A program made the translations under genes and the position numbers. From NCBI GenBank assembly GCA_029287275.1, contig JARFRL010000121.1, positions 1 through 14,580 of the forward strand: 14,580 nucleotides of DNA, written 5' to 3'. The notes under the pieces are model-generated. The model was not told the DNA's origin. It saw nothing but the letters and a program-made list of their open reading frames with translations, and did no database searches. Shown here one piece after another: positions 1 to 6,613 of the stretch. Each line of letters begins with the position of its first letter. The first letter of the stretch is position 1. The stretch is from Pontiella desulfatans (GTDB lineage Bacteria > Verrucomicrobiota > Kiritimatiellia > Kiritimatiellales > Pontiellaceae).

Positions 1-178
1 CATCTATCGCGGGGTGGTCGTCGATAAACGGGACGACCGCGGCACCGTGCTGATTCCGGATCTCGCCATCGACGTGAAAACGCGCCGCATGGCCGATGTC
101 GAGCTGGATGACGAAGTTGAAGTCGAACTCCTTCAGATCAACCTCCCGGAGCTTGATTTCACCTGCCGAATGGTCTGA
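1..178 (+). CDS. C-terminal fragment, probable RNB-family (RNase II/R-like) exoribonuclease
   Basis: The reading frame is open from the window edge (first full codon at base 2) to TGA at 176-178, giving 58 residues that begin IYRGVVVDKRDDRG and end in TCRMV. The pattern is a beta-rich 'VVVDKRDDRGTVLIPDLAIDVKTR' type strand pair followed by 'ELDDEVEVELLQINLPELDF'. This resembles the small C-terminal beta-barrel that follows the catalytic RNB domain in RNase II-type 3'-5' exoribonucleases, where an LLPEL-like strand and a DLPxL-like strand recur. The catalytic domain lies outside the window, so the assignment rests on this short tail only. It is convergent with the tRNA-Ser unit, 118 bases away. 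Confidence 0.42.
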   Translation, partial: IYRGVVVDKRDDRGTVLIPDLAIDVKTRRMADVELDDEVEVELLQINLPELDFTCRMV

Positions 179-257
179 ATCAGGCGAGAAGGAAAAAGCA
201 GCCTCGCTCGCGAGCTCGCGCCAAGCCCTCCGCGCGGATTCAATTCCATCCACCCGC

Positions 258-290
258 AAAAAAAAGACGACCAGAAATTCTGGTCGTCTT
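258..290 (-). terminator. Intrinsic terminator of the tRNA-Ser transcript
   Basis: Perfect 11-bp inverted repeat AAGACGACCAG (264-274) and CTGGTCGTCTT (280-290) with a 5-base loop. On the minus strand it is followed directly by eight T residues (258-265 read in reverse; two of these pair in the stem). It starts 6 bases past the encoded CCA end of the tRNA. The plus-strand side has no comparable T-run, so it should mainly stop minus-strand transcription. Confidence 0.88.
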
Positions 291-296
291 ATAGTA

Positions 297-388
297 TGGC
301 GGAAAGGGAGGGATTCGAACCCTCGGTACCTCGAAAGAAGTACACCGGATTAGCAGTCCAGCACCTTAAGCCACTCAGTCACCTTTCC
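297..388 (-). tRNA. serX: tRNA-Ser (anticodon GCU)
   Basis: Acceptor stem GGAAAGG (388 downward) pairs with CCTTTCC (301-307), with discriminator G and an encoded CCA at 297-299. The anticodon stem-loop reads CTGGA, CTGCTAA, TCCGG, which places GCU at 352-354 on the plus strand and reads AGC/AGU serine codons. A long variable arm (GTACTTCTTTCGAGGTAC) marks it as class II, as expected for tRNA-Ser, and the T-arm has the usual GGTTCGAATCC. Length is 92 nt including CCA. The symbol is a generic serine-tRNA name. Confidence 0.97.
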
Positions 389-406
389 ACGCTAAATCGG
401 ACGAGG

Positions 407-435
407 AAGATAGTTGAGCCCCTTACCCTTCGCAA
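407..435 (-). promoter_or_regulatory. Candidate sigma70-type promoter of tRNA-Ser
   Basis: On the minus strand, TTGCGA (430-435) and TATCTT (407-412) are separated by exactly 17 bases. Each matches the consensus at 4 of 6 positions. The -10 element ends 18 bases before the mature 5' end of the tRNA. This would let the tRNA be transcribed independently of the upstream protease gene. Motif matching only. Confidence 0.42.
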
Positions 436-483
436 GCGTTTTCTCCCGAAAACACGCGGGATTCGCGGAGCGAGGGCCGCGGG

Positions 484-1275
484 CTACCAAAACTGGTAGG
501 CGTTGAATTTGATCACGTACAATCCGAGCACGAAATTGGTGGTTCCGTGGGCGATGATCGCGGCCCAGATGTCGCGGGTTTTGATGTAGAGCAACCCGTA
601 GCAGAGGCCGCAGATGATCGCGGCGCCCCACTCGAAATGGGACACGCTGAAGAAGAGCGAGATCAGCAGGAGCATCGGCCAGTGGAGCTTGCCCGCGTCG
701 AGCTTGAAGAACGGGCTGCCTTGCATCCAGCGGTAGAGGAAGCCGCGGTAGAAAAACTCCTCGATGATCGCGATGAACACCGAGGTGCCGAGCATGTGGA
801 CCGCGAAGATGAGCCAACCGGACGCCTTGGGATCGTACGCGTGGAGGCCGGCGTGCTCGCCTTCCTCGATGACTTCGTAGGGCGCCATGACGCCGTTTCC
901 GATGTCGAAGAGCTCGCGGGTCTGAAACGGCTTCATCATGTCGACGAACAGCCGATCGTACCATTCCGTCACGGCGGGCGCGTTCTCGAGCATCCAGGGC
1001 GTCTCCAGACCAACCCAGACCACGCAGATGAAAAGTCCCACTCCGATCGCGGGGAGGATGCTGCTCAACTTCAGTTTCGGATACCACCGCCACGGGCGGA
1101 AGATCATCAGCAGGATCAGCCCGCCGATCGATCGCGCCATGTAGCTCCAGGTCGGGTCGTCGAACCAGACCATCATGGTCAACCACATGGCGAAGGGGAG
1201 CACGTGGGCGATGACCGCCTTGGTGTTCTCGCGTTCTTCTTCCGGCGTAAGCTCGTCGCGCTGTCGTTCGCTCAT
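484..1275 (-). CDS. CPBP-family intramembrane glutamic protease (CAAX prenyl protease-related)
   Basis: 263-residue polytopic membrane protein. It carries the Abi/CPBP (Rce1-like) active-site pattern: motif 1 IEEFFYRGF with E172, E173 and R177, motif 2 SHFEWG with H213, and motif 3 IIAHGTTN with H243 and N247. In this family the glutamates and histidines form the intramembrane catalytic site. Hydrophobic segments lie near residues 22-38, 48-60, 72-90, 155-170, 200-215, 218-230 and 237-255. The N-terminal half, including the WVGLE stretch (residues 87-91), resembles the CAAX-protease-related proteins that sit beside exosortases in some genomes; no exosortase is present here. The start is ATG, with GGAAGG about 8 bases upstream. 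It lies 42 bases downstream of tatA, so it may be the last protein gene of the Tat block. Its substrate is unknown. Confidence 0.88.
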   Translation of the reverse strand: MSERQRDELTPEEERENTKAVIAHVLPFAMWLTMMVWFDDPTWSYMARSIGGLILLMIFRPWRWYPKLKLSSILPAIGVGLFICVVWVGLETPWMLENAPAVTEWYDRLFVDMMKPFQTRELFDIGNGVMAPYEVIEEGEHAGLHAYDPKASGWLIFAVHMLGTSVFIAIIEEFFYRGFLYRWMQGSPFFKLDAGKLHWPMLLLISLFFSVSHFEWGAAIICGLCYGLLYIKTRDIWAAIIAHGTTNFVLGLYVIKFNAYQFW

Positions 1276-1317
1276 GCGATCATCCTTCCAAGGGGCGCCA
1301 ATTCAGCGGACACCGGG

Positions 1318-1539
1318 CTAGTCTTTCGGTTCGTCGGAGGTGATCTCTTTCTTTTCGATCTCGTCGTCCTCGTCCGGCGACGCGCCCTCTTTCTGCCCTT
1401 TTTTAAACTCGCCCAGGCTCTTGCCCAGCGACCGCGACAGTTCCGGCAGCTTCTTCGCGCCGAACAGCAGCACGATCACGAACACGATTAAAATAATCTC
1501 GGTGTGACCCGGCAGCCCCATCAATCCCAATACGTTCAT
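1318..1539 (-). CDS. tatA: Sec-independent protein translocase subunit TatA/E
   Basis: 73-residue protein with the classic TatA architecture. It has a short periplasmic N-terminus, a single membrane helix (about residues 12-27, HTEIILIVFVIVLLF), the hinge FGAKKLPEL and an amphipathic helix (SRSLGKSLGEFKKGQKE). The last 22 residues are strongly acidic and charged (DEDDEIEKKEITSDEPKD). TatA oligomers form the passage for folded proteins in the Tat system, together with TatC. The ATG overlaps the tatC stop as ATGA, a 4-base overlap typical of translational coupling. It is the second TatA-type subunit in this operon; the other lies upstream of tatC. Confidence 0.95.
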   Translation of the reverse strand: MNVLGLMGLPGHTEIILIVFVIVLLFGAKKLPELSRSLGKSLGEFKKGQKEGASPDEDDEIEKKEITSDEPKD

Positions 1540-2603
1540 TTCTCTTCCTCGGTTGAATCTTCGGTTTCGTTGTCTTCGCCGTCCGCTTCCGCCGCGGCTT
1601 CGTCGGCGTTCTCTCCCGCGTCGTCGTCCGGCGTTTCTTCCGGTTCCGGCTCGTCGTCCTCGTCCTTCTTGGATGGAGCCTCGCGGTTGCCACTAAAGTG
1701 AAGGAACCATATACAGAACTCGTAGAGCAAAATCAAGGGGGCCGCCATGAGAAGCTGGGTCATGACGTCGGGCGGCGTGAGGACCATGGCGAGAATCAGG
1801 AGGCCGATGATCACGTGGCGGCGCTTCTCGCGCAACTGGGTGGAGTTGACCACGCCCATCTTGCCCAGAATCAGAATCACGACGGGCAGCTGGAACGCGA
1901 TGCCGAACCCGAGCAACAGCTGCAGCGCGAAGCCGATGTATTTGTTGTAGAACCAGATCGACTCGCCACCCAGCTGGCCGCCGATTTTAAGCATGAGCCC
2001 GAGCGCGAGCGGGAGCGTCACCTTGTAGCCCATCAAGATGCCCGTCAGGAACAAGCCGCCGGAGAAGAACGAGATCCGCGTCATCAACTTGCGCTCGACG
2101 TCGCGGACGCCGGGCATCACGAACAGGCCGATGAAGAACACCAGAAAGGGCAGACTCAACAGGATGCCGCCGAAGAAGCTCACGGTCAGCCACATCTTGA
2201 TCGCGGCCGCGGGCTCGGAGAACTGCAGGCGAATCACGCCGCGCTTGGCTTTCTTCGCCGCGCTTTCGGGCAACGAAGCCTCGGCCTTCACGTCGTAATA
2301 GCGGTTCGTGCCGTCGTCGGCGACGAGGAGCGCCGCCTCGGAAAGCGCCGCCTCGGGAATGCGTAGACGGACCGCGGTATCGCTCAACACCTCTTCCACG
2401 CTCTTCTCGATGTAGGGCTCGGCCGGGGCGCGCAAAACGCCGATCAGCTGATCCGCGAACGGAAGACAGAGCAGCATGCCCGCGACGAGCGCGATGAAAC
2501 AACGAATGACCGTTTTACGAAATTCCTCAAGGTGCTCAAGGAACGGCATCTCGCTGTCGTCGTAGCGGAATTTACCTTTAAAACCCTTAAGCTTTTCGAG
2601 CAT
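1536..2603 (-). CDS. tatC: Sec-independent protein translocase TatC with long periplasmic loop and acidic tail
   Basis: 355-residue TatC, the six-helix receptor that binds twin-arginine signal peptides. Conserved parts seen: FLEHLEEFR at residues 21-29 (E27 aligns with the signal-binding Glu of helix 1's N-terminus) and MPGVRDVERK, where E170 aligns with the second signal-contact Glu. Also seen are the YNKYIGF/LLLGFGIAFQLPVV helix region and LTPPD before the last helices. Two additions make it about 100 residues longer than E. coli TatC: a first periplasmic loop spanning roughly residues 52-135, and an acidic C-terminal tail from about 313 to 355 (DEDDEPEPEETPDDD and onward). The start is the ATG at 2603 (MLEKLKGFKG); an in-frame extension further upstream merely reads the previous gene in another frame. 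It overlaps the upstream tatA/B gene by 17 bases. Confidence 0.95.
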   Translation of the reverse strand: MLEKLKGFKGKFRYDDSEMPFLEHLEEFRKTVIRCFIALVAGMLLCLPFADQLIGVLRAPAEPYIEKSVEEVLSDTAVRLRIPEAALSEAALLVADDGTNRYYDVKAEASLPESAAKKAKRGVIRLQFSEPAAAIKMWLTVSFFGGILLSLPFLVFFIGLFVMPGVRDVERKLMTRISFFSGGLFLTGILMGYKVTLPLALGLMLKIGGQLGGESIWFYNKYIGFALQLLLGFGIAFQLPVVILILGKMGVVNSTQLREKRRHVIIGLLILAMVLTPPDVMTQLLMAAPLILLYEFCIWFLHFSGNREAPSKKDEDDEPEPEETPDDDAGENADEAAAEADGEDNETEDSTEEEK

Positions 2604-3024
2604 CGTCGTCCTCTTCTTCGGAATCGTTCTCTTCCGCGGCCGGCTCTTCGTCGGCGGCGGGCGCGTCGGCCTGTTCCAGGTCCTCTTCAAGGCTCTGGAA
2701 CGTTTCATCGGAATAGTCGCGCTCCTCCGTTTCATCCTCGGGGTCGTAGTCGTCTTCGTAATCGTCGCTATAACCGTCGTCGTAGCCGTAGTCGTCGTCG
2801 TCGGAGGTGGACGCGGAGTCCGCGGTGGCGCCCAGATCGCCATACATGATCTCGCGCTTGAACCCGTCGGCCGTGCTGCGCAACGAATTGAGCATCTCGT
2901 TGAGCTTTCGGAAAATCCGCGGCGCGTCCTTCGCGCCGAACATCACCAACAGCACCAGCATCACCACGATGAACTCGGGGCCGCCCGGACCAATAAACCC
3001 TAGGATGGAAACACTTTCGAGCAT
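2587..3024 (-). CDS. TatA/TatB-like translocase subunit with very acidic Asp/Tyr-rich tail
   Basis: 145 residues starting MLESVSILGF. It has a Gly-Pro-rich N-terminus (FIGPGGPEF), one membrane helix (about 17-29), the family hinge FGAKDAPRIFRKL and an amphipathic helix to about residue 60. From residue 70 onward it is almost entirely Asp, Glu, Ala and Tyr (for example DDDDYGYDDGYSDDYEDDYD), with no predictable globular domain. Being upstream of tatC and longer than the other TatA, it may fill the TatB role, but sequence does not separate TatA from TatB securely. An in-frame TTG lies 6 bases further upstream. The ATG at 3024 is preferred because GGAAGG sits 6 bases before it, whereas the TTG would have no spacing at all. 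It starts 2 bases after the stop of the isomerase gene. Confidence 0.88.
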   Translation of the reverse strand: MLESVSILGFIGPGGPEFIVVMLVLLVMFGAKDAPRIFRKLNEMLNSLRSTADGFKREIMYGDLGATADSASTSDDDDYGYDDGYSDDYEDDYDPEDETEERDYSDETFQSLEEDLEQADAPAADEEPAAEENDSEEEDDDARKA

Positions 3025-3026
3025 GA

Positions 3027-3944
3027 TCAACCTTCCACGATTTCCAGATTCTCGATGTTCGCCGCGGCGCGCGCCTCGTCCGCGACCACGCCGATCGCGT
3101 CGTTCTTGCGCTCGTCGTAGAGCATGCTTTCGATATCGTAGCGCACGTCCTCGAACGGACGAACCGCCTCTTCCTTGCGGTCGATGACCGTCAGGACATG
3201 GTATCCGAACTCGGTTTGAAAAACATCGCTGTAGTCCCCCGCCTTCGTGGCGAACGCGACCTCTTCGAACGCCGGAACCATCTGGCCGCGGGCGAAATAA
3301 CCCAAGTCATGCCCGCCGTCGGAACAGTGCGAAACCTCTTCGGCGAGCGCGTCGAACGACTCGCCGTTTTTCAGCCGCTCGCGCGCGTTGAGCAAATCGG
3401 CGCACACCTTTTCCATCGGCGCCTCCGGCGTCGGATGCTGGACGATGTGCGCGGCGTGAACCATTTCCGGATCCGTGAATTCCTCGACGTGTTCCGCGTA
3501 ATAGGCCCGCGCGTCGGCCTCGACCGGTCGCGGCACGTCGGCGCAGAGTTGGTCGAAATATTTTTCCAGGCGCGCGCCGTCCGCGATGTCGGCTTTGATT
3601 TTCTCGACGTCCGCGGCCGCGAGCTCGAACAGTTCGTTGAACCGCTCTTCGCCGCCGTGCTGTTCTTTAAGCGCGGTGAAGCGGGCCTCGATTTCCTCGG
3701 GGCGGACCGAATCGATCTCCACGCGCGCCTTTTGCGTCAGCAACATGCGTTCAACCGCGTTCTCGCGGGCGTCGGAGGCGATCTTGTCGCGCTGCTCCTC
3801 CATCTCCGCGCGCGACATCTCGCGGGCGTAGCGCTCGCGCAGAATCTGTAGCTCCTGATCGACCAGCTCAGCCGCGACGGCCTCGCCATTCACCAGGATC
3901 GGTTCGCTCGCTTTCTCAGGCTTCTTGTTGTCACGCTCGCTCAT
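3027..3944 (-). CDS. Parvulin-type peptidyl-prolyl cis-trans isomerase (SurA/PpiC-like) without signal peptide
   Basis: 305 residues. The N-terminal half is a charged, helical chaperone-like region (roughly 15-135), as in SurA/PpiD/trigger-factor-like proteins. The rotamase domain follows at about 160-257, with VHAAHIV (H165/H166 region), GHDLGYFARGQMVPAFEEVAF and FGYHVLTVIDR, all hallmarks of the parvulin fold. The N-terminus (MSERDNKKPEKASEP) is hydrophilic, with no signal peptide, lipobox or membrane helix, so it should be cytoplasmic. Most SurA/PrsA relatives are exported. It begins 3 bases after the maturase stop and ends 2 bases before the tatA/B ATG, so it is almost certainly co-transcribed with both. 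A folding role for Tat substrates before export is a reasonable inference. Confidence 0.88.
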   Translation of the reverse strand: MSERDNKKPEKASEPILVNGEAVAAELVDQELQILRERYAREMSRAEMEEQRDKIASDARENAVERMLLTQKARVEIDSVRPEEIEARFTALKEQHGGEERFNELFELAAADVEKIKADIADGARLEKYFDQLCADVPRPVEADARAYYAEHVEEFTDPEMVHAAHIVQHPTPEAPMEKVCADLLNARERLKNGESFDALAEEVSHCSDGGHDLGYFARGQMVPAFEEVAFATKAGDYSDVFQTEFGYHVLTVIDRKEEAVRPFEDVRYDIESMLYDERKNDAIGVVADEARAAANIENLEIVEG

Positions 3945-3947
3945 ACG

Positions 3948-5273
3948 TCAATTCCCACAGCATTTCTTAAATTTTTTACCGCTGCCACACGGGCACGGAC
4001 CATTGCGTCCCGCGTCCTCGGACGCGGCGTCTTTCTTCATTATGTCCGCCGCGGGCCGCCCTTTTTGGACAAGCCTCGCCATTTCTCGCACGATTGGGTC
4101 GATATGTTTGAAGAACGTTTTATACCCCGCGCACAAATAGTTCAATCCCGCTTCGCCGTCGGGCGCGTTGATGAATCGGTGCTTCGGGCACTCGCCATTG
4201 CAGACGAACAGAAATTCGCATTCCCGGCAGTACTTCGGAAGGTTGTCCCATTTATCGTTGCCGAACGCGATCTGCTCCTTCGAATAAATCATCTCCTCCA
4301 GCGACTTCTCCCTCACGTTTCCGAGGAAATACGAGGGGTAGACGTAGTGGTCGCAGGAATAGACGCCGCCATCGTGCTCCATCGCGACCGCGTTGCCGCA
4401 GCGCTTCGCGAAGACGCACAGGTTCGGCTCCAAGCCGCACCACGCGCTCAGCGCGACGTCGAAGGTGTTCACGAAAACCGTTCCGACGTCCCGCTTGATC
4501 CACTCGTCGAAAACATGGATCAGGAAGCGGCCGTAGCCTTCCGCCGTAACCGCCCAGGGCATCATCGCGCCCGGCGCGGCGGGCGCCTCCGGATCGGGCG
4601 GCGCGGCGAGGTCGAGCCCGCCGGCGTGGGCCGCGCGATCGCCGGCGCGCTCCACGATCGGAATGAACTGCATGTACGTCACGCCGCGCGATTTCAGATA
4701 CGCGTAGATCTCGACCGCCTCGTCCGGGCTTTGGCGCGTCACGCAGCTCAGCGTGTTGAATTCCACCCGCCACTTCTTCAGCAAGTCGAGCGCGCGCGAC
4801 ACGTCGTCGAACGAACCCGCGCCGCTTTTATCGCGGCGATACCGATCGTGAACGTGGCGCGGCCCGTCGATGCTCAGGCCGACCAGAAACTTCTCGCGGG
4901 CGAAAAACTCGCCCCATTTATCGTCTAGATTCGTTCCGTTGGTCTGAAAGGAGTTGCGGACCACGCGGCCGCCGGCGTGTTGACGTTGCAGCGCGACCAC
5001 CTTGCGAAAGAAATCGAGCCCCATCAGCGTCGGCTCGCCGCCCTGCCACGCGAAGCTGATCTCCGGCGTTTTTTGGCTCCGGACGTAATCGCGGACGTAC
5101 GACTCCAGCACCTCGTCGCTCATCCTGTAGTTTTCGCCCGCGGGAAAAAGACGCTTCTTCTCGAGGTAGAAGCAGTACGCGCATTCTAGGTTGCAAAGCG
5201 GGCCGATCGGCTTGGTCATCACGTGGAACGACCGAGGACCTGGCGCCGCGCTGATATTCGTAGCATCGCTCAT
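3948..5273 (-). CDS. Radical SAM/SPASM protein, anaerobic sulfatase-maturase type, with C-terminal SEC-C motif
   Basis: 441 residues. The radical SAM cluster motif CNLECAYC gives C27, C31 and C34 (CX3CX2C), followed by WQGGEPT and FQTNGTN, and the domain continues to about residue 220. The SPASM region holds further cysteines for two auxiliary clusters: WCGLEPNLC, RCGNAVAMEHDGGVYSCDHYVY, YCRECEFLFVCNGECPKHRF and YLC. This layout is that of anaerobic sulfatase-maturating enzymes, which oxidise an active-site Cys or Ser of sulfatases to formylglycine. The last 15 residues form a SEC-C zinc-binding motif, C427, C429, C438 and C439 (CXCX8CC). The start is the ATG at 5273; an in-frame GTG lies 12 bases upstream. 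No sulfatase gene is in the window, so its actual substrate is unproven. Confidence 0.9.
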   Translation of the reverse strand: MSDATNISAAPGPRSFHVMTKPIGPLCNLECAYCFYLEKKRLFPAGENYRMSDEVLESYVRDYVRSQKTPEISFAWQGGEPTLMGLDFFRKVVALQRQHAGGRVVRNSFQTNGTNLDDKWGEFFAREKFLVGLSIDGPRHVHDRYRRDKSGAGSFDDVSRALDLLKKWRVEFNTLSCVTRQSPDEAVEIYAYLKSRGVTYMQFIPIVERAGDRAAHAGGLDLAAPPDPEAPAAPGAMMPWAVTAEGYGRFLIHVFDEWIKRDVGTVFVNTFDVALSAWCGLEPNLCVFAKRCGNAVAMEHDGGVYSCDHYVYPSYFLGNVREKSLEEMIYSKEQIAFGNDKWDNLPKYCRECEFLFVCNGECPKHRFINAPDGEAGLNYLCAGYKTFFKHIDPIVREMARLVQKGRPAADIMKKDAASEDAGRNGPCPCGSGKKFKKCCGN

Positions 5274-5320
5274 AAAAACAACCACCGCCCCGCGTGACGA
5301 TTGATGAGGCCCGAGCCAAA

Positions 5321-5348
5321 ATCACGCGCCACGTTTCACGGCTCACGC
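5321..5348. repeat. Degenerate heptamer tandem repeat between aroC and the maturase gene
   Basis: Four consecutive 7-mers, ATCACGC, GCCACGT, TTCACGG and CTCACGC, share the core NNCACGN. The last unit contains the aroC stop codon. A 7-bp inverted match also exists: CGCGTGA at 5291-5297 against TCACGCG at 5322-5328. This fills most of the 69-base gap. Function unknown; it may be a chance run of a short word. Confidence 0.35.
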
Positions 5349-6428
5349 GTTTCGATAGGCCTGGCGCAGCGCGAAATCCATGAGCGTCAGCGCGGCCATC
5401 GTCTCGACGATGGGCACGGCGCGCGGCACGACGCACGGGTCGTGGCGGCCTTTGGCTTCGAGCACGGTGGACTCGCCGTCGAAGGTGGAGGTTTCCTGCG
5501 CGAGGCCGATGGTGGCCGGCGGCTTGAACGCGATACGGAACACGAGCGGCTCGCCGTTGGAAATGCCGCCCTGCACGCCGCCGCTATGATTGGTGGAGGT
5601 GCCCAGACGGCCGTCGGCCTTCAGCTCGAACGGATCGTTGTGTTGCGAACCGAACATGCGCGCGCCGGCGAATCCGGAACCGAGCTCGAAGCCCTTCGTC
5701 GCGGGAATCGAAAGCATCGCCTGCCCGAGCTTGGCTTCCATGCGCTCGAACACGGGCTCGCCCAGTCCAACGGGTATGTTTTCCGCGACGCAGGTCAAAA
5801 TCCCGCCCACGGAGTCCTTGCGGTCGCGCGTCGCTTTGACGAGCTCGATCATCTTCGCTGCCGCGGCTTCGTCGGGACAGCGGATGATGTTGGCGTCGAT
5901 CTGCTCGCGGGTGAGGCCTTCCAGGCTCATGTCGCGGGCGTCGATTTCGCCGACGGAGCTGACCCACGAAATGATCTTGGTTCCAAACTTCTCGAACAAC
6001 CATTTCTCGGCTATGGCGCCGGCGGCGACGCGGCTGATGGTCTCGCGGGCGCTGGAACGACCGCCGCCGCTCGTGGCGCGGTTGCCGTATTTCATCTGAT
6101 AGGTGAAGTCGGCGTGCGACGGGCGCGGCACGTTGCTCATTTCGCCGTAGTCGCCGGGCCGCTGGTCCTTGTTGTTGACCATCAGTCCAATGGGCGTTCC
6201 CATCGTTTTTCCGTTTTCGACGCCGGATAGAATGATCACCTTGTCGGCCTCGTCGCGGGGCGTGGTCATGTCGCTCTGGCCCGGCCGACGGCGCGTCAGT
6301 TGCGGCTGAATATCGGCCTCGCTCAGCGCGAGGTTGGCGGGGCATCCATCCACGATGGCGCCGACCGCTTTTCCGTGCGATTCGCCGAAGGTTGATACTT
6401 TGTATAGCGTTCCGATCGAGCTCGACAT
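5343..6428 (-). CDS. aroC: Chorismate synthase
   Basis: 361 residues, the usual bacterial length. The enzyme converts 5-enolpyruvylshikimate-3-phosphate to chorismate with reduced FMN, the last step of the shikimate pathway, in the cytoplasm. Family signatures are all present: FGESHG at 15-20 (H18), RRRPGQ at 46-51, RPSHADFTY (H105), SGGGRSSARET at 120-130, the C-terminal NHSGGVQGGISNG block, and KGRHDPCVVPRAVPIVE near the end. The start is ATG with GAGGA 7 bases upstream. It is divergent from the TPR gene across a 185-base gap and sits 69 bases upstream of the maturase gene in the same direction, so read-through into the Tat block is possible. Confidence 0.98.
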   Translation of the reverse strand: MSSSIGTLYKVSTFGESHGKAVGAIVDGCPANLALSEADIQPQLTRRRPGQSDMTTPRDEADKVIILSGVENGKTMGTPIGLMVNNKDQRPGDYGEMSNVPRPSHADFTYQMKYGNRATSGGGRSSARETISRVAAGAIAEKWLFEKFGTKIISWVSSVGEIDARDMSLEGLTREQIDANIIRCPDEAAAAKMIELVKATRDRKDSVGGILTCVAENIPVGLGEPVFERMEAKLGQAMLSIPATKGFELGSGFAGARMFGSQHNDPFELKADGRLGTSTNHSGGVQGGISNGEPLVFRIAFKPPATIGLAQETSTFDGESTVLEAKGRHDPCVVPRAVPIVETMAALTLMDFALRQAYRNA

Positions 6429-6613
6429 GGTTAATCCTCGCGTTGGGGGTTTCGAGTGGTTGAAAACCCGGTTGATTGCAAATGCTTCAAAACGTCGGTT
6501 TATACCACCTCCACTCCGCGGGTTGGACTAAAAACCTTAGGAAAATTCCGCCCTCCGAGCGCGCGCGGCGGGTTAATCCCGGCGCTGGTTTGGCTTGCTT
6601 TTCAGGGGTCTTT
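6429..6613. promoter_or_regulatory. Divergent intergenic region between aroC and the TPR gene
   Basis: 185 bases between two divergent start codons must hold both promoters. On the aroC side a TATAAA (-10-like, minus strand at 6499-6504) is visible but lacks a good -35 at 16-18 bases. A 6-bp inverted repeat GGGTTT/AAACCC lies in the aroC leader (about 6447-6469). No clear promoter could be called for the TPR gene, and no RNA gene or ORF is seen. Confidence 0.3.

Noticed and set aside
179..257. Gap between the first gene and the tRNA terminator
   Set aside because: No ORF, RNA gene or repeat could be supported.
484..499. Hairpin CTACCA-AAAC-TGGTAG at the end of the protease gene
   Set aside because: Short stem inside coding sequence and no T-tract after it, so not a terminator.
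547..1491. Plus-strand open frame of 314 codons opposite the protease and tatA genes
   Set aside because: Its product has no recognisable domain and is His/Asp/Arg-rich as expected of an antisense frame in high-GC DNA; the minus strand encodes clear CPBP and TatA proteins.
1698..2366. Plus-strand open frame of 222 codons opposite tatC
   Set aside because: Antisense shadow of tatC with low-complexity His/Glu/Gln content and no family match.
2604..2843. 80-residue N-terminal extension of TatC
   Set aside because: Thr/Arg/Pro-rich translation of the tatA/B gene in another frame; the family N-terminus begins at the ATG at 2603.
6476..6504. TTGCAA and TTTATA spaced by 17 bases as a promoter for the TPR gene
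   Set aside because: The -10 matches consensus at only 3 of 6 positions; the same bases read as TATAAA on the minus strand, so support is ambiguous.
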